From RGIG9379 sp031553005 (GTDB lineage: Bacteria; Bacteroidota; Bacteroidia; Bacteroidales; Paludibacteraceae): a DNA stretch of 64,000 bases. Numbering within the stretch: position 1 is the stretch's first letter; each line of letters starts with the position of its first letter. The notes beneath the pieces are model-generated. The model made no database searches, had not been told where the DNA came from, and was given only the letters and a program-made list of their open reading frames with translations. Shown one piece after another: positions 14,185 through 23,476 of this stretch. The position numbers and the translations under genes were made by a program. The stretch is taken from the NCBI GenBank assembly GCA_031553005.1, contig JAVBMA010000042.1, forward strand, positions 1 through 64,000. Direction: 5' to 3'.

Positions 14185-15978
14185 TTACTTTTTTGTATTC
14201 TGGCTTTTTACTCCTTCCGGCTTTTGGTTCAACAGAGGGATTTCCTTTATGTCCCACTCTTCTTCTACATCCCAATTAGCCCGCAATTTTATTTTCTGAT
14301 TGTAATAAAAGACTTCTTCCGGTTCAATCTTTTCCTTGAAGTTTCCGGTATCCCAGCTTCCGTTTCCATTCCGGTCGTCTATCAGGCGCACAAGGTATTC
14401 ACCGGGATTTACATACTGAAAAAATCCTTTCTCATTTGCCAGTGGTGATTGCATGACAGGATTATCGTTTTTATCCAATAATTGAATGAATGCTTTTTCC
14501 GGTGCATTTTTTACAAAAATGGAAAGGTTAGAATATTCTTCTTTAGGCCTGATTTTGAATTTTGTTTCTATTTGATTATTATGATTACCGTAAATATCTG
14601 TTACTGAAGCTGAATCTATTTTTATTTTATATTCTTTTTCCGGTTCGAAATTTGCGGCAATCAAATAGGTACGGCTATTTTTTCGGGTATCTTGTTCTAT
14701 GCTGAAATCCATATTACTCCAGATTGTATCTTCTTTTACTGTCAGGTAAATATTTTCTTTTCCGAACGATTGCAAAGGTTTTTCCCATTCAATGACAGGT
14801 TTTTTATAGATATCCACAACACCTGGCAATGAGATAGTTTCCGTAAAAGAGATCTTCTCTTTGTTTTCTCTTTTTTCCTTGCGGGTCAACTCTTTTTGCT
14901 TGTAGAAAAGAGTGAGTGTATCTTTGGCTGAAATAAGATTTTCCAAGGAATCGGTCTTTTCATAATTGATAGCAAAACGAAGTGTATCCTGTTTATAAAT
15001 CAACGAGTCTTTTATCCAATAAACCAATGTATCTTTTGTTACAGACGGCTCGGATATAAACCAATCGTTACCTTCAAAGTTAACAGGTTCTATCTCAGGT
15101 AAGTTTTTCGTAAAGTTTTTGAAATACAAAATAAACTTCGAAGCATCATTACGCTCTGCCTTAATAAAATATTGGCGATTATCTTTTTCATGGTAAAAAC
15201 GAAGCAATAGCGAATCGGGGAAATAACGAACAACGTCGCGGATCACGATACTGTCGGCTGTAATGGTATCACTTTTCGTTTTCTTCTCGGAATGCGGTGT
15301 AACAATTTCTCCCAATACTGCTATTCCTTCCGGTTTCTGGTCAAAATAATAATTATTATTCAGATCGTCCAATGCATATACGCGGTAAGGTTTAACGGCA
15401 AGATTGCGGAAAATAAAGTTTCCTTTCGTATTTGTTCTTGTTATCCGCTCCATTTTGGTGGAAGTAAAAGCGCTATCTTCCAGATTGGAATAAACACCTA
15501 CATAAACGCCTGATACAGGGGAGAGATTTTCGGCATTGAGTACTGTCCCGGAAATCATCATCGTATCAATAGTGGGTCCGGTAGAAAAACTAAAAATATA
15601 GTTATCAAGAGGATTCCGTTCATTATTATCCACTATCGCACTACCAAAATCAAAGGTATAAGTCGTGTTGGGCAACAATGAATCTTTCAGTTCTACCGAT
15701 ACTTTTTTCCCGATTCCTTTTGCAATAGGAAATACATCTTGCGTGGGAGAAACCACTAAGCTTTTCGTAGGATTGTCGAGAACAATATATTCGTCAAATT
15801 CTATTTCAATCTTATCTTTATAGTAGTTAACTGCATTGGGAAGAGGGGTACTTTTCCAGTATTCGGGAGGAGTAATATCCTTAAGCCCGCCCGTAGGTCC
15901 TTGTGCCATGTTGGCGCAAGATTTTAAAATCAATGCCAAACAGCATATAACAACTATATGAAAAACATTTTTGGTCAC
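14185..15978 (-). CDS. Outer-envelope lipoprotein with Ig-like (SbsA/Big_5-type) domain
   Basis: A 597-aa Bacteroidetes lipoprotein. It begins MTKNVFHIVVICCLALILKS with a lipobox cysteine at about residue 21 (LKSCANM), and the start codon is GTG at 15978. The next part, QGPTGGLKDITPPEYWKSTP, is typical of the family, followed by an Ig-like domain (IEIEFDEYIVLDNPTKSLVV, TTYTFDFGSAIVDNNERNPL, DNYIFSFSTGP), then a prealbumin-like segment (ISGTVLNAENLSPVSGVYVG, VKPYRVYALDDLNNN) and further beta-rich parts ending DDRNGNGSWDTG. Role unknown; the shape suggests a periplasm-facing or surface structural protein. A terminal NTKK tail follows. Confidence 0.82.
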   Translation of the reverse strand: MTKNVFHIVVICCLALILKSCANMAQGPTGGLKDITPPEYWKSTPLPNAVNYYKDKIEIEFDEYIVLDNPTKSLVVSPTQDVFPIAKGIGKKVSVELKDSLLPNTTYTFDFGSAIVDNNERNPLDNYIFSFSTGPTIDTMMISGTVLNAENLSPVSGVYVGVYSNLEDSAFTSTKMERITRTNTKGNFIFRNLAVKPYRVYALDDLNNNYYFDQKPEGIAVLGEIVTPHSEKKTKSDTITADSIVIRDVVRYFPDSLLLRFYHEKDNRQYFIKAERNDASKFILYFKNFTKNLPEIEPVNFEGNDWFISEPSVTKDTLVYWIKDSLIYKQDTLRFAINYEKTDSLENLISAKDTLTLFYKQKELTRKEKRENKEKISFTETISLPGVVDIYKKPVIEWEKPLQSFGKENIYLTVKEDTIWSNMDFSIEQDTRKNSRTYLIAANFEPEKEYKIKIDSASVTDIYGNHNNQIETKFKIRPKEEYSNLSIFVKNAPEKAFIQLLDKNDNPVMQSPLANEKGFFQYVNPGEYLVRLIDDRNGNGSWDTGNFKEKIEPEEVFYYNQKIKLRANWDVEEEWDIKEIPLLNQKPEGVKSQNTKK

Positions 15979-16075
15979 ACTTTCTTATTTTGCTCTGTTA
16001 CAAAGTGGCAAAAGTAAGAAATTGTTGTGAGTTATAAAACTATACATTTGACAGAATATCCTCATTCGGAAAATT

Positions 16076-17041
16076 TCAAAGGGTTTCGACAAACTCGCGT
16101 TGCTTTTCAAAAAAAGTAAACCGTTCGAATTGGTCACTTTCCGAGATTAAGGTGGAAGAGCGCTTTAACGACCGCATCCACATTTTTACATTCTGAAATA
16201 ATGTCTTATCAAACGATATTATTTCATTTATAGAAAAAGCACGTATGAAAACCGCAGAATAGTTAGGGGTGTCGACATAAGAATAGGTTGTTTCAAAATT
16301 CAGGTTCGAGATATAAAAATCCATTTTATTTCCATTTTCATACGTACCTTTGTCCGCATATTTTTCCAAGTCGGTTATAAGCTGAAGTAATTCTTTCTTT
16401 AAAAGTTGTACTTCACTCTCTTTTATGAGCCGGATACTTGCAAAATATTTAATATCATTAACCAGATAACTCAACATATTCTTGTCCCAAATAAGATAAG
16501 TATAGGTAATATTTTGAAGGCTTTCCAAATATTTTTCGCCCACCACCCTGTATTTATCATGAATGCCGATCTCCGAATAAGGAGCTATCGAAGGATAGGG
16601 AGTAAACTGATTTGCCCATTTCATAAGATGAAACCGATGTATATGGTCATATTTCATGGCAAACCGGAGCGGCAAAGAGCTTGATACAAATCCAAATTCC
16701 GAAGCCAAATCCCTGTCGGCAAACTCCATGGCATCCGTAAGCTCTTCAAATGAGGAAAGATCTACATCTGAAGGATTCAGAAAATCAGGAGTCTTTAACT
16801 GAAAAAAATAAGGCTGGTCTGACGATGACACCTCGATAAGATGATCTATGGAAACATTCAATTTCCGGGCTATAACGGTAGCTTCATAAAAAGTAAAAGG
16901 CACTTCTCCCCTTAATCTTCTGTAAACCGCCTCTTTTTCAAGTTGTAATACTTCCGTAAGCCAATTTGATAATTCTCCTCTTTTTGATATTTTTTCCTTG
17001 ATAATCTTCAATAAATTATCATGTAATAAATCTTTTTCCAT
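16076..17041 (-). CDS. Putative transcriptional regulator with N-terminal helix-turn-helix (BetR-like)
   Basis: A 321-aa cytoplasmic protein. Residues about 5-65 look like a lambda-repressor/BetR-type DNA-binding domain (LSNWLTEVLQLEKEAVYRRL, RGEVPFTFYEATVIARKLNV, SIDHL). The rest, with many aromatic residues (MKYDHIHRFHLMKWANQFTP, LIWDKNMLSYLVNDIKYF, ISNLNFETTYSYVDTPNYSA), is a family-specific sensor or oligomerisation region that I cannot name. ATG 17041 is chosen; an in-frame GTG at 17068 is less likely. It is transcribed in the same direction as the M13 peptidase upstream, 168 bp apart. Target genes are unknown. Confidence 0.68.
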   Translation of the reverse strand: MEKDLLHDNLLKIIKEKISKRGELSNWLTEVLQLEKEAVYRRLRGEVPFTFYEATVIARKLNVSIDHLIEVSSSDQPYFFQLKTPDFLNPSDVDLSSFEELTDAMEFADRDLASEFGFVSSSLPLRFAMKYDHIHRFHLMKWANQFTPYPSIAPYSEIGIHDKYRVVGEKYLESLQNITYTYLIWDKNMLSYLVNDIKYFASIRLIKESEVQLLKKELLQLITDLEKYADKGTYENGNKMDFYISNLNFETTYSYVDTPNYSAVFIRAFSINEIISFDKTLFQNVKMWMRSLKRSSTLISESDQFERFTFFEKQREFVETL

Positions 17042-17209
17042 ACAAACACATTTTGTCTCAAAACCCACCGGAAAAAATTTATAGTTGGTTTAAATTTTTC
17101 ATTATCTAAAAACGTAACATTTTCAAGACGTATACGTTTATGTTTTTATAAATAATTGACAAGTAAAGCCGAACACTTTCACCTTTCACTTTTCATCTCT
17201 TCAACTCTT

Positions 17210-19237
17210 TTACCAGATTGAAACACGTTTTTCCGGAGCAATATACATCGAATCCTTTGACGTAATATTAAACGCTTTATACCATGAATCTATTTGAGGT
17301 AAAATTCCGTTTACCCGCCATCTGCCGAGCGAATGGGGATCTATCTTTGTGCGGCGCAAAATCTCCTCTTCGCGGATATTTCCCGCCCATACGGTAGCAT
17401 AAGCCAAAAAGAAACGTTGCTCAGGTGTAAAACCATCTTTATCCGGGAGAGGGTGTTTTTTAATTACATTCTTAAATGCATGGAATGAAACCTGAACGCC
17501 TCCGTAATCCGCAATATTTTCACCCAAAGTAAAATTTCCATTGGCATGTACACCGGAAGCAACCCGGATACTATCAAAAAAATTGACCATAATTGCCGCA
17601 CGTTTACGGAAATTTTCCGCATCTTTTTTTGTCCACCACTCCTTCAAATTGCCATCTTTATCAAACTGCCGTCCCTGATCATCAAACCCATGAGTCATTT
17701 CATGACCGATAACAACACCGATTGCGCCATAATTAAATGCATCGTCGGCATTCATATCAAAGAATGGATATTGCAGAATTCCTGCCGGAAAGCAAATCTC
17801 ATTGGTTGTCGGATTATAATAGGCATTCACAGTTTGCGGGGACATATACCATCTTTCCCTGTTAACAGGCTTATCTGCCTGAGAAAGATCATAATCCGAA
17901 ACAAAAGCTGCAACACGTTTATAATTTGTCCAATAGGAATCATTTATAATTTCGAGAGACGAATAATCCCTCCATTTATCCGGATAGCCGATTTTTACAT
18001 GAAATGCCGCCAGTTTCTCCTGCGCTTTCTTTTTTGTTTTGCGGCTCATCCATTTCAATGCATCTATTCTTTCGCCAAGAGAGATTTGAAGGTTTTTTAC
18101 CAACTCAAGCATCCGCTCTTTTGCTTCGGGAGGAAAATAGCGGGCTACATATAACTGGCCAACAGCCTCACCTAATGAGCTGTTTACCGTACTTACGGCA
18201 TCTTTCCAACGAGGAGGTTGGTTTTCTTTCCCTGACATTATCTTTCCGTAAAAGTCAAAATTCTGAGCAGAAACGGCATCATCGACACAATGTGCCGCCA
18301 CATCAATAACCTTCCATTGCAAATAGAATTTTATATCTTCCAACGGCATTTCACTTATAATTGCAAGAGCTTCAGTAAAAGCTTCGGGCTGGGAAATATT
18401 TAAATTACATGGATTTACACCGAGTGAACCGAAATAAGAAACCCACTCGAACTCCGGATAGTTCAACGAAAAAGAGTCTATACTCATTTTATGATAATTT
18501 GCATACGGATCCCGCAATTTCTCTTTCGGATAGGCTGATAAGGCTAAACGGTTTTCAATTTTCATAACAGATTTTGCGGCATTCTCCGACTCAGCCGGGC
18601 TGAAACCAAATAACCCAAACATTTTTTCAATATGCTCTTTATATTTTTCCCTTATTTTTAAAGTCCGTTCATCCTTTGCCAGATAATATTCTCGTTCGCC
18701 CATACCAAGCCCGCCCTGATAAGTCTGAAACAAATTCACATTGCTTTCCATCGGATCGGCATCTACATAAGTAACCCAAAAAGCACTTATTCCGTAGCGT
18801 TGCATTTCGCCCAATAGTTCAGGCAATTGACTTTTGTCCGGTAATTGCGCAATTTTTGTCAAATCTGCCATAACCGGTTTCACTCCCTCTGCATTCAATT
18901 TGGCGCTATCCATGACCATATTATACAGGTCGCCGATTTTTTGAGATATGGATCCTTGCGGATGCGATGCCGATGCAATTTCACTAATCAGCATTTTCAG
19001 CTGTTCTTTGTTATTTTCAGCCAATTTATCAAATGACCCAAAACGGGAATATTCTCCTGTTAATGGGTTATTTTTCATCCAGCCACCACAGGCGTATTGA
19101 TAAAAATCACTTCCCGGATCTACCGTTTGATCCAAATTTTCGGGTCTGATACCCGATTCCCGGCCCACATGTTTATCATTAAATCCCATAATAATGAAAG
19201 AAGTCAAGACGATACATAAACAAAAAATCCTTTTCAT
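17210..19237 (-). CDS. pepO: M13-family zinc metallopeptidase (neprilysin/PepO-like)
   Basis: A 675-aa secreted or periplasmic endopeptidase. It begins with a hydrophobic signal (MKRIFCLCIVLTSFIIMGFN), then the M13 N-terminal domain (DPGSDFYQYACGGWMKNNPL). The zinc site is HEMTH in VIGHEMTHGFDDQGRQFD near residue 510; the third ligand is the Glu of GENIADYGGV near 571. NAYYNPTTNEICFPAGILQ is the substrate-binding NAYY segment, and the protein ends PEKRVSIW where the family has a W-terminated tail. Such enzymes cut peptides shorter than about 40 residues. Length is normal. It is probably monocistronic; the downstream regulator is 168 bp away. Confidence 0.93.
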   Translation of the reverse strand: MKRIFCLCIVLTSFIIMGFNDKHVGRESGIRPENLDQTVDPGSDFYQYACGGWMKNNPLTGEYSRFGSFDKLAENNKEQLKMLISEIASASHPQGSISQKIGDLYNMVMDSAKLNAEGVKPVMADLTKIAQLPDKSQLPELLGEMQRYGISAFWVTYVDADPMESNVNLFQTYQGGLGMGEREYYLAKDERTLKIREKYKEHIEKMFGLFGFSPAESENAAKSVMKIENRLALSAYPKEKLRDPYANYHKMSIDSFSLNYPEFEWVSYFGSLGVNPCNLNISQPEAFTEALAIISEMPLEDIKFYLQWKVIDVAAHCVDDAVSAQNFDFYGKIMSGKENQPPRWKDAVSTVNSSLGEAVGQLYVARYFPPEAKERMLELVKNLQISLGERIDALKWMSRKTKKKAQEKLAAFHVKIGYPDKWRDYSSLEIINDSYWTNYKRVAAFVSDYDLSQADKPVNRERWYMSPQTVNAYYNPTTNEICFPAGILQYPFFDMNADDAFNYGAIGVVIGHEMTHGFDDQGRQFDKDGNLKEWWTKKDAENFRKRAAIMVNFFDSIRVASGVHANGNFTLGENIADYGGVQVSFHAFKNVIKKHPLPDKDGFTPEQRFFLAYATVWAGNIREEEILRRTKIDPHSLGRWRVNGILPQIDSWYKAFNITSKDSMYIAPEKRVSIW

Positions 19238-19669
19238 ATAACTGTTTCTTCTATTGCATAAAAATTTCTACACAATATACATTTAATTCAAAAAAACTAA
19301 TTATCAGGTCATTACAGAAGTATTTTTATAAATTTCGTGTTCCTTGTGATTTATCTTGATAGATTCTGCAACGATCACAAAGAAGTCGTTTTAGGTGGTG
19401 TAAATAGCTGTAAATTATATATTCCTAATATTAAATAAACATTCAATATACGGTTGTTTTCTCACTCTACTATTCATCAAAAACTCACAAATTTTTTCAC
19501 AGTACAAAAATAGACAATTTTGATTATTGTATTTTTGAATTTTCAGAATTCTTCGGTTTTACCCGCCGATTTTTTTATTTTTGCAAAATAAACAAATAGA
19601 TGAGGAATATAGTTTTACATTTAATATAAAACTTCAGAATCTATTTTATTTAAAACTAATTTTAACATA
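19238..19669. other. AT-rich divergent intergenic region (M13 peptidase / rpiB)
   Basis: About 430 bp between divergent genes. A good Bacteroidetes -7 element (tatttttg, 19576-19583) lies 87 bp before rpiB, so rpiB seems to have a leader of about 80 nt. A weak inverted repeat (ccttgtgat near 19333 with atcacaaag near 19375) is visible. Nothing else was recognised. Confidence 0.5.
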
Positions 19670-20119
19670 ATGAAAACATTAAAAGAGTTAACAATAGGAA
19701 TTGCCAATGATCATGCGGGTGTTGAAATGAAAAATTTCTTAATTGAACAATTAAAAAGTGAAGTAAAAAAGGTTATCAATTTTGGTACAAATACTAATGA
19801 AAGTGTAGATTATCCGGATTTCGCGCATCCTCTTGCTTCGGCTGTAGAAAGGGGAGAATGCGATTTTGGAATCGCTATCTGCGGAACCGGAAACGGTATC
19901 ACAATGACAGTCAACAAACATCAAGGTATACGTGGAGCCCTTTGTTGGGAACCGGAAATTTCCAGACTGGCACGCGAACACAATGATGCCAATATCGTAG
20001 GCATTCCGGCCCGGTTCATTTCCGATGAGAAAGCGCTGGAGATTGTAAAAGTATTCCTTACAACTAATTTTGAAGGCGGTCGTCATGAGTGCAGGATTAA
20101 AAAAATCCCGTTAGAATAA
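19670..20119 (+). CDS. rpiB: Ribose-5-phosphate isomerase B
   Basis: Interconverts ribose 5-phosphate and ribulose 5-phosphate in the pentose phosphate pathway. The 149-aa protein is of RpiB/LacAB type: GIANDHAGVEMKNFLIE at the N-terminus (the D-H-A phosphate-site motif), NFGTNTNESVDYPDFAHPLA, and the active-site stretch FGIAICGTGNGITMTVNKHQ with its catalytic Cys, then GALCWEPEISRLAREHNDAN and a C-terminal ARFISDEKALEIV. Length matches the family. It stands alone on the + strand ahead of the cellulase gene, separated by 222 bp. Confidence 0.94.
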   Translation: MKTLKELTIGIANDHAGVEMKNFLIEQLKSEVKKVINFGTNTNESVDYPDFAHPLASAVERGECDFGIAICGTGNGITMTVNKHQGIRGALCWEPEISRLAREHNDANIVGIPARFISDEKALEIVKVFLTTNFEGGRHECRIKKIPLE

Positions 20120-20341
20120 CTGATTTCCAATTTCTGAAAATATCCGAATCTCAATATCAAAACATGCGTATTGATGTTCGAAGCCGGGTATTTTCAACAA
20201 TATTCAATACGATTTACTTTGTTTTTCATTACTAAAACCAATAAATTTATGTTTTTTTTGTATCTTGCATAACTTTTGTTGATCGCAAAAGTTTTTTATA
20301 TGAGTTTTAAATTAATAGGGAATAAACACATATCTAATAAT

Positions 20342-23293
20342 ATGAAACATTTCAGCAAACTAATTTTATCGTTATTTTTAATAACAGGATGGGGTTCTGT
20401 ATATGCGCAGGTCTCCCCCTCATTCACGCAAGACCAGTACAAACAGGCCTTATGGATGACAACCCGTTTTTATGGGGCCCAGCGCTCCGGAAATGGTCCC
20501 AACTGGTTGATCAACTATCACGAACAGAAAGGAAGTTTCACTTCCGGCTCTGCATACAAAAACGGGAAGTCTTTTATCAAAGATGCCGATGGCAGTTACG
20601 ACCTTACAGGCGGATGGTTCGATTGCGGAGACCACGTAAAGTTCGGACAAACGGAATTTTATTCTGCCTACATGCTTATCCTCGGATATTCGGAATTCCC
20701 GAAAGGGTATGACGACTATTACTCTGCCGATTACGAAGGATACATAGCTGCAAACAACTACACTTGGGCGGGTAAAAAAGGAAAACCGAACGGCATTCCC
20801 GACATCCTTGATGAAGTAAAATATGCAACGGACTATTTCCTGAAATGTGTCCGGGATAAAAACACATTCTACTATCAGGTAGGAAATGGAGACAACGACC
20901 ATAAACAATGGGTTACGGCACCATATATGTCTACCCTTGCCATCAGTGAAGGAGGGGAGAAAGAAGGCTCAAGGCAAATTTATAAAGCTACCGGCAATGT
21001 TACCTCTATGGCATCCCTCTGCGGAGCTACGTTAGCGGCAATGGCAAGGTTATATAAACCTTTTGATCCGGCTTACGCCCAAGCTTGTTTAGACAAAGCT
21101 CTTATTGCTTACGAATTTGTAAATAATACTACAAAAGGTAACACTGGTGGAGGTGGGTATTATCCAGCCAAACCTAAGTATACAATAGACATGGTTATCT
21201 TCTTTGCCGAGTTGTACCGTACCACAGGAGATGCCAAATATCTGAGCGCTGCAGAAGCTTCGGGAGGCTTCATCACTGACGATGGTGGAGGAAGCTGGAA
21301 TCACAATTTCTCACTTTGTTACAACAATACGGAAGACCTTGCTTTCTATCTGATGGCAGTTACCGGTGGTCAATATGCTTCAAAAGCAAAAGAGAGATTA
21401 AATTATTATGTTGAAAGCCTTTACAAACCAAGTTCAGGATATTTTCTAAATAAGAAAAACGATAGCTGGGGAGTTTTACGTTACCCGGCAAACCAAGCCT
21501 TTGTTCTTGCTCTTTACGACAAACTGAACAGTAAAGAAGGAACAATGAATCCATATACTCTTACTTCTGTTGAGTATATTATGGGTAACAACAGCAAAAG
21601 CCTTTCTTTCATTGTCGGATTCGGATCTAATTCGCCTAAATATCCTCACCACAGAAACTATTTCGGAAGCAATGGCAACAACATGCAATCACTTAGTCTG
21701 CAAAACATTGAATTCGGATATATGGTAGGAGGATCATTGAGTCCGAACTCTTTCAACGAGAGCCTTTCTGCCTATGAACTAACCGAAGGCGGTATCGACT
21801 ACAATGCCGGACTGGTAGGTGCTTTGGGGTATATAAACTCGATTATTAATCCTGTAAACACCAATAAATTCGGACATCCTACGCCTGAGTTAGGTTCGGA
21901 TGTTTCCATTTGTGGTGTAAGTTCTATTGTACTTGACTCAAAAGTTGCTGCCGACGGCAAAAAAACATTTACATGGAAACGGGATGGTACTCAACTCGTA
22001 TCTAACAAGACCGCATCGACTTATAGTGCGACTCAGGCAGGAGAATACACCTGTGTGGTCGATTCGGCGGGAGAATGGAATACAAGCGGTACTGTAAACG
22101 TTCTGGGTATATTACCTGATGTAAACTTGGGAGAAAGCATAACCCTTTGCAATCCGGCCTACGCTACGTTGGACGCAGGTGTCACCGGTACCGGAATATC
22201 TTACCAATGGTATCTGGATGAAAACGAAGAGATTGACTCGACAAATGCAACTTACGTAGCATATAAATCCGGAACATATAAATGTGTGATTTCCGCAAGC
22301 GGATGTTCATCCAAGTCCGGTTCAATACAGATCTCATCCAAACTTCCGGTTGTTGCGAATGTAACATCCGATCCACAGGGTAATATCACCCTTTCTGTTG
22401 AAGGAAACGGTGATTATGAATGGTACAGCGCAGCTGAAGGAGGAACACTTTTAGGAACCGGTTCTACTTATTCTACACAAATCAATGAAAACAAATTCTT
22501 CTATGTACAGGATGCCGGATCCGTGAATTTCAAGACAGGCCCAAGCGCTTCTACAGGATTTACGGATGGTACTAACTGGGGAAATATCGGAGCCAAATTC
22601 ACAACAACAAAAGCATTGTTAATTACCGGATTAACAGCTAAGCCTGCCGGTATCTATAATTCCGACCCGGTTTCACTGACTGTTGATTTACAAAAAGACG
22701 GTAATAAGATTGCTTCATATACTTCTGCAACGGTTGAAAATAAAGGAACAGACTACAACTATGTATTGACATTTGATCCTCCTATTGAAGTTACGGATGC
22801 AGGAAACTATACGTTAATGCCAAGTGCCGGATTCACCCCTCTATTTTACCAAAGCGGACCGACTTATAGTACATATTCTTCGGAGACACTCACATTTACC
22901 GGAGCCACAAACGGTACAGCATCAAACAATCCTTTCCCGGCTATGTTTGACTGGCAGATACAAGCCGGCAGCGGATGTGCCCGTGCTATGGTACAAGCAA
23001 TATACAGTGAAAATGTTGGCACAGATGTTTTGCCAAGTGGAATTTGTGAAATGTACCCGAATCCGGTGAAAGATGTATTATATCTGAATTTATCTTGTAA
23101 CGACTCATGGGATGCCAACCAAAGTGTAATGATAGAAGTATTATCGACTTTAGGAAGCCGTGTAAAAAGCATAACTACAACAGTAGAAGGCGCTTCTTCC
23201 GGAATTAACCTAAGCGAATTACCGAAAGGAATTTATTTGGTTCGCATAATCAATGGTAATTCCGCATCGGTAAAACAGATTATCAAAAAATAA
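20342..23293 (+). CDS. Secreted GH9 cellulase (endoglucanase) with Ig-like repeats and T9SS sorting domain
   Basis: A 983-aa secreted endo-beta-1,4-glucanase. ATG 20342 gives the signal peptide MKHFSKLILSLFLITGWGSV ending at YAQ; the upstream in-frame TTG at 20276 would mask it. The GH9 domain spans about residues 25-505: GGWFDCGDHVKFGQ carries D94 and D97, PHHRNYF (435-441) is signature 1, and YELTEGGIDYNAG holds catalytic acid E482. Then come two Ig-like repeats (STYSATQAGEYTCVVDSAG, ATYVAYKSGTYKCVISASG), a third short one (VEGNGDYEWYSAAEGG), and a DUF4082-like beta domain (about 740-890, with FKTGPSASTGFTDGTNWG). The end (EMYPNPVKDVLYLNLS, LPKGIYLVRIINGNSASVKQ) is a type-A T9SS sorting domain, so the enzyme is probably cell-surface or secreted. 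No carbohydrate-binding module was identified. Confidence 0.93.
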   Translation: MKHFSKLILSLFLITGWGSVYAQVSPSFTQDQYKQALWMTTRFYGAQRSGNGPNWLINYHEQKGSFTSGSAYKNGKSFIKDADGSYDLTGGWFDCGDHVKFGQTEFYSAYMLILGYSEFPKGYDDYYSADYEGYIAANNYTWAGKKGKPNGIPDILDEVKYATDYFLKCVRDKNTFYYQVGNGDNDHKQWVTAPYMSTLAISEGGEKEGSRQIYKATGNVTSMASLCGATLAAMARLYKPFDPAYAQACLDKALIAYEFVNNTTKGNTGGGGYYPAKPKYTIDMVIFFAELYRTTGDAKYLSAAEASGGFITDDGGGSWNHNFSLCYNNTEDLAFYLMAVTGGQYASKAKERLNYYVESLYKPSSGYFLNKKNDSWGVLRYPANQAFVLALYDKLNSKEGTMNPYTLTSVEYIMGNNSKSLSFIVGFGSNSPKYPHHRNYFGSNGNNMQSLSLQNIEFGYMVGGSLSPNSFNESLSAYELTEGGIDYNAGLVGALGYINSIINPVNTNKFGHPTPELGSDVSICGVSSIVLDSKVAADGKKTFTWKRDGTQLVSNKTASTYSATQAGEYTCVVDSAGEWNTSGTVNVLGILPDVNLGESITLCNPAYATLDAGVTGTGISYQWYLDENEEIDSTNATYVAYKSGTYKCVISASGCSSKSGSIQISSKLPVVANVTSDPQGNITLSVEGNGDYEWYSAAEGGTLLGTGSTYSTQINENKFFYVQDAGSVNFKTGPSASTGFTDGTNWGNIGAKFTTTKALLITGLTAKPAGIYNSDPVSLTVDLQKDGNKIASYTSATVENKGTDYNYVLTFDPPIEVTDAGNYTLMPSAGFTPLFYQSGPTYSTYSSETLTFTGATNGTASNNPFPAMFDWQIQAGSGCARAMVQAIYSENVGTDVLPSGICEMYPNPVKDVLYLNLSCNDSWDANQSVMIEVLSTLGSRVKSITTTVEGASSGINLSELPKGIYLVRIINGNSASVKQIIKK

Positions 23294-23314
23294 CGGGAAT
23301 TTTATTTTTCATGG

Positions 23315-23340
23315 TAGAGACGCGGCATGCCACGTCTCTA
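23315..23340. repeat. 26-bp near-perfect palindrome after the cellulase gene
   Basis: tagagacgcggcatgccacg, then tctcta: a stem of tagagacg/cgtctcta around ggcatgcc. The same kind of tagagacg palindrome is common between genes of Bacteroidetes, so it is likely a small mobile or REP-like element. Confidence 0.7.
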
Positions 23341-23352
23341 GTGAAATCATAT

Positions 23353-23387
23353 AAGGCTGAAAATTTTATTTTTCAGCCTTATTTTTT
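23353..23387 (+). terminator. Rho-independent terminator of the cellulase gene
   Basis: aaggctgaaaa (23353-23363) pairs perfectly with ttttcagcctt (23370-23380) and is followed by attttttat. It lies 60 bp after the cellulase stop. Confidence 0.85.
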
Positions 23388-23476
23388 ATGTATTTACTTC
23401 GATTGTTTTTGACGATAATGATACAATTTCCCAATTTATACAGCCACTAAAATCACAGCCATAAAACGCAATATCA

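Noticed and set aside
19333..19385. Regulatory inverted repeat upstream of rpiB/M13 peptidase
   Set aside because: The two arms (ccttgtgat/atcacaaag) match imperfectly over 8-9 bases; too weak to call beyond a note in the intergenic entry.
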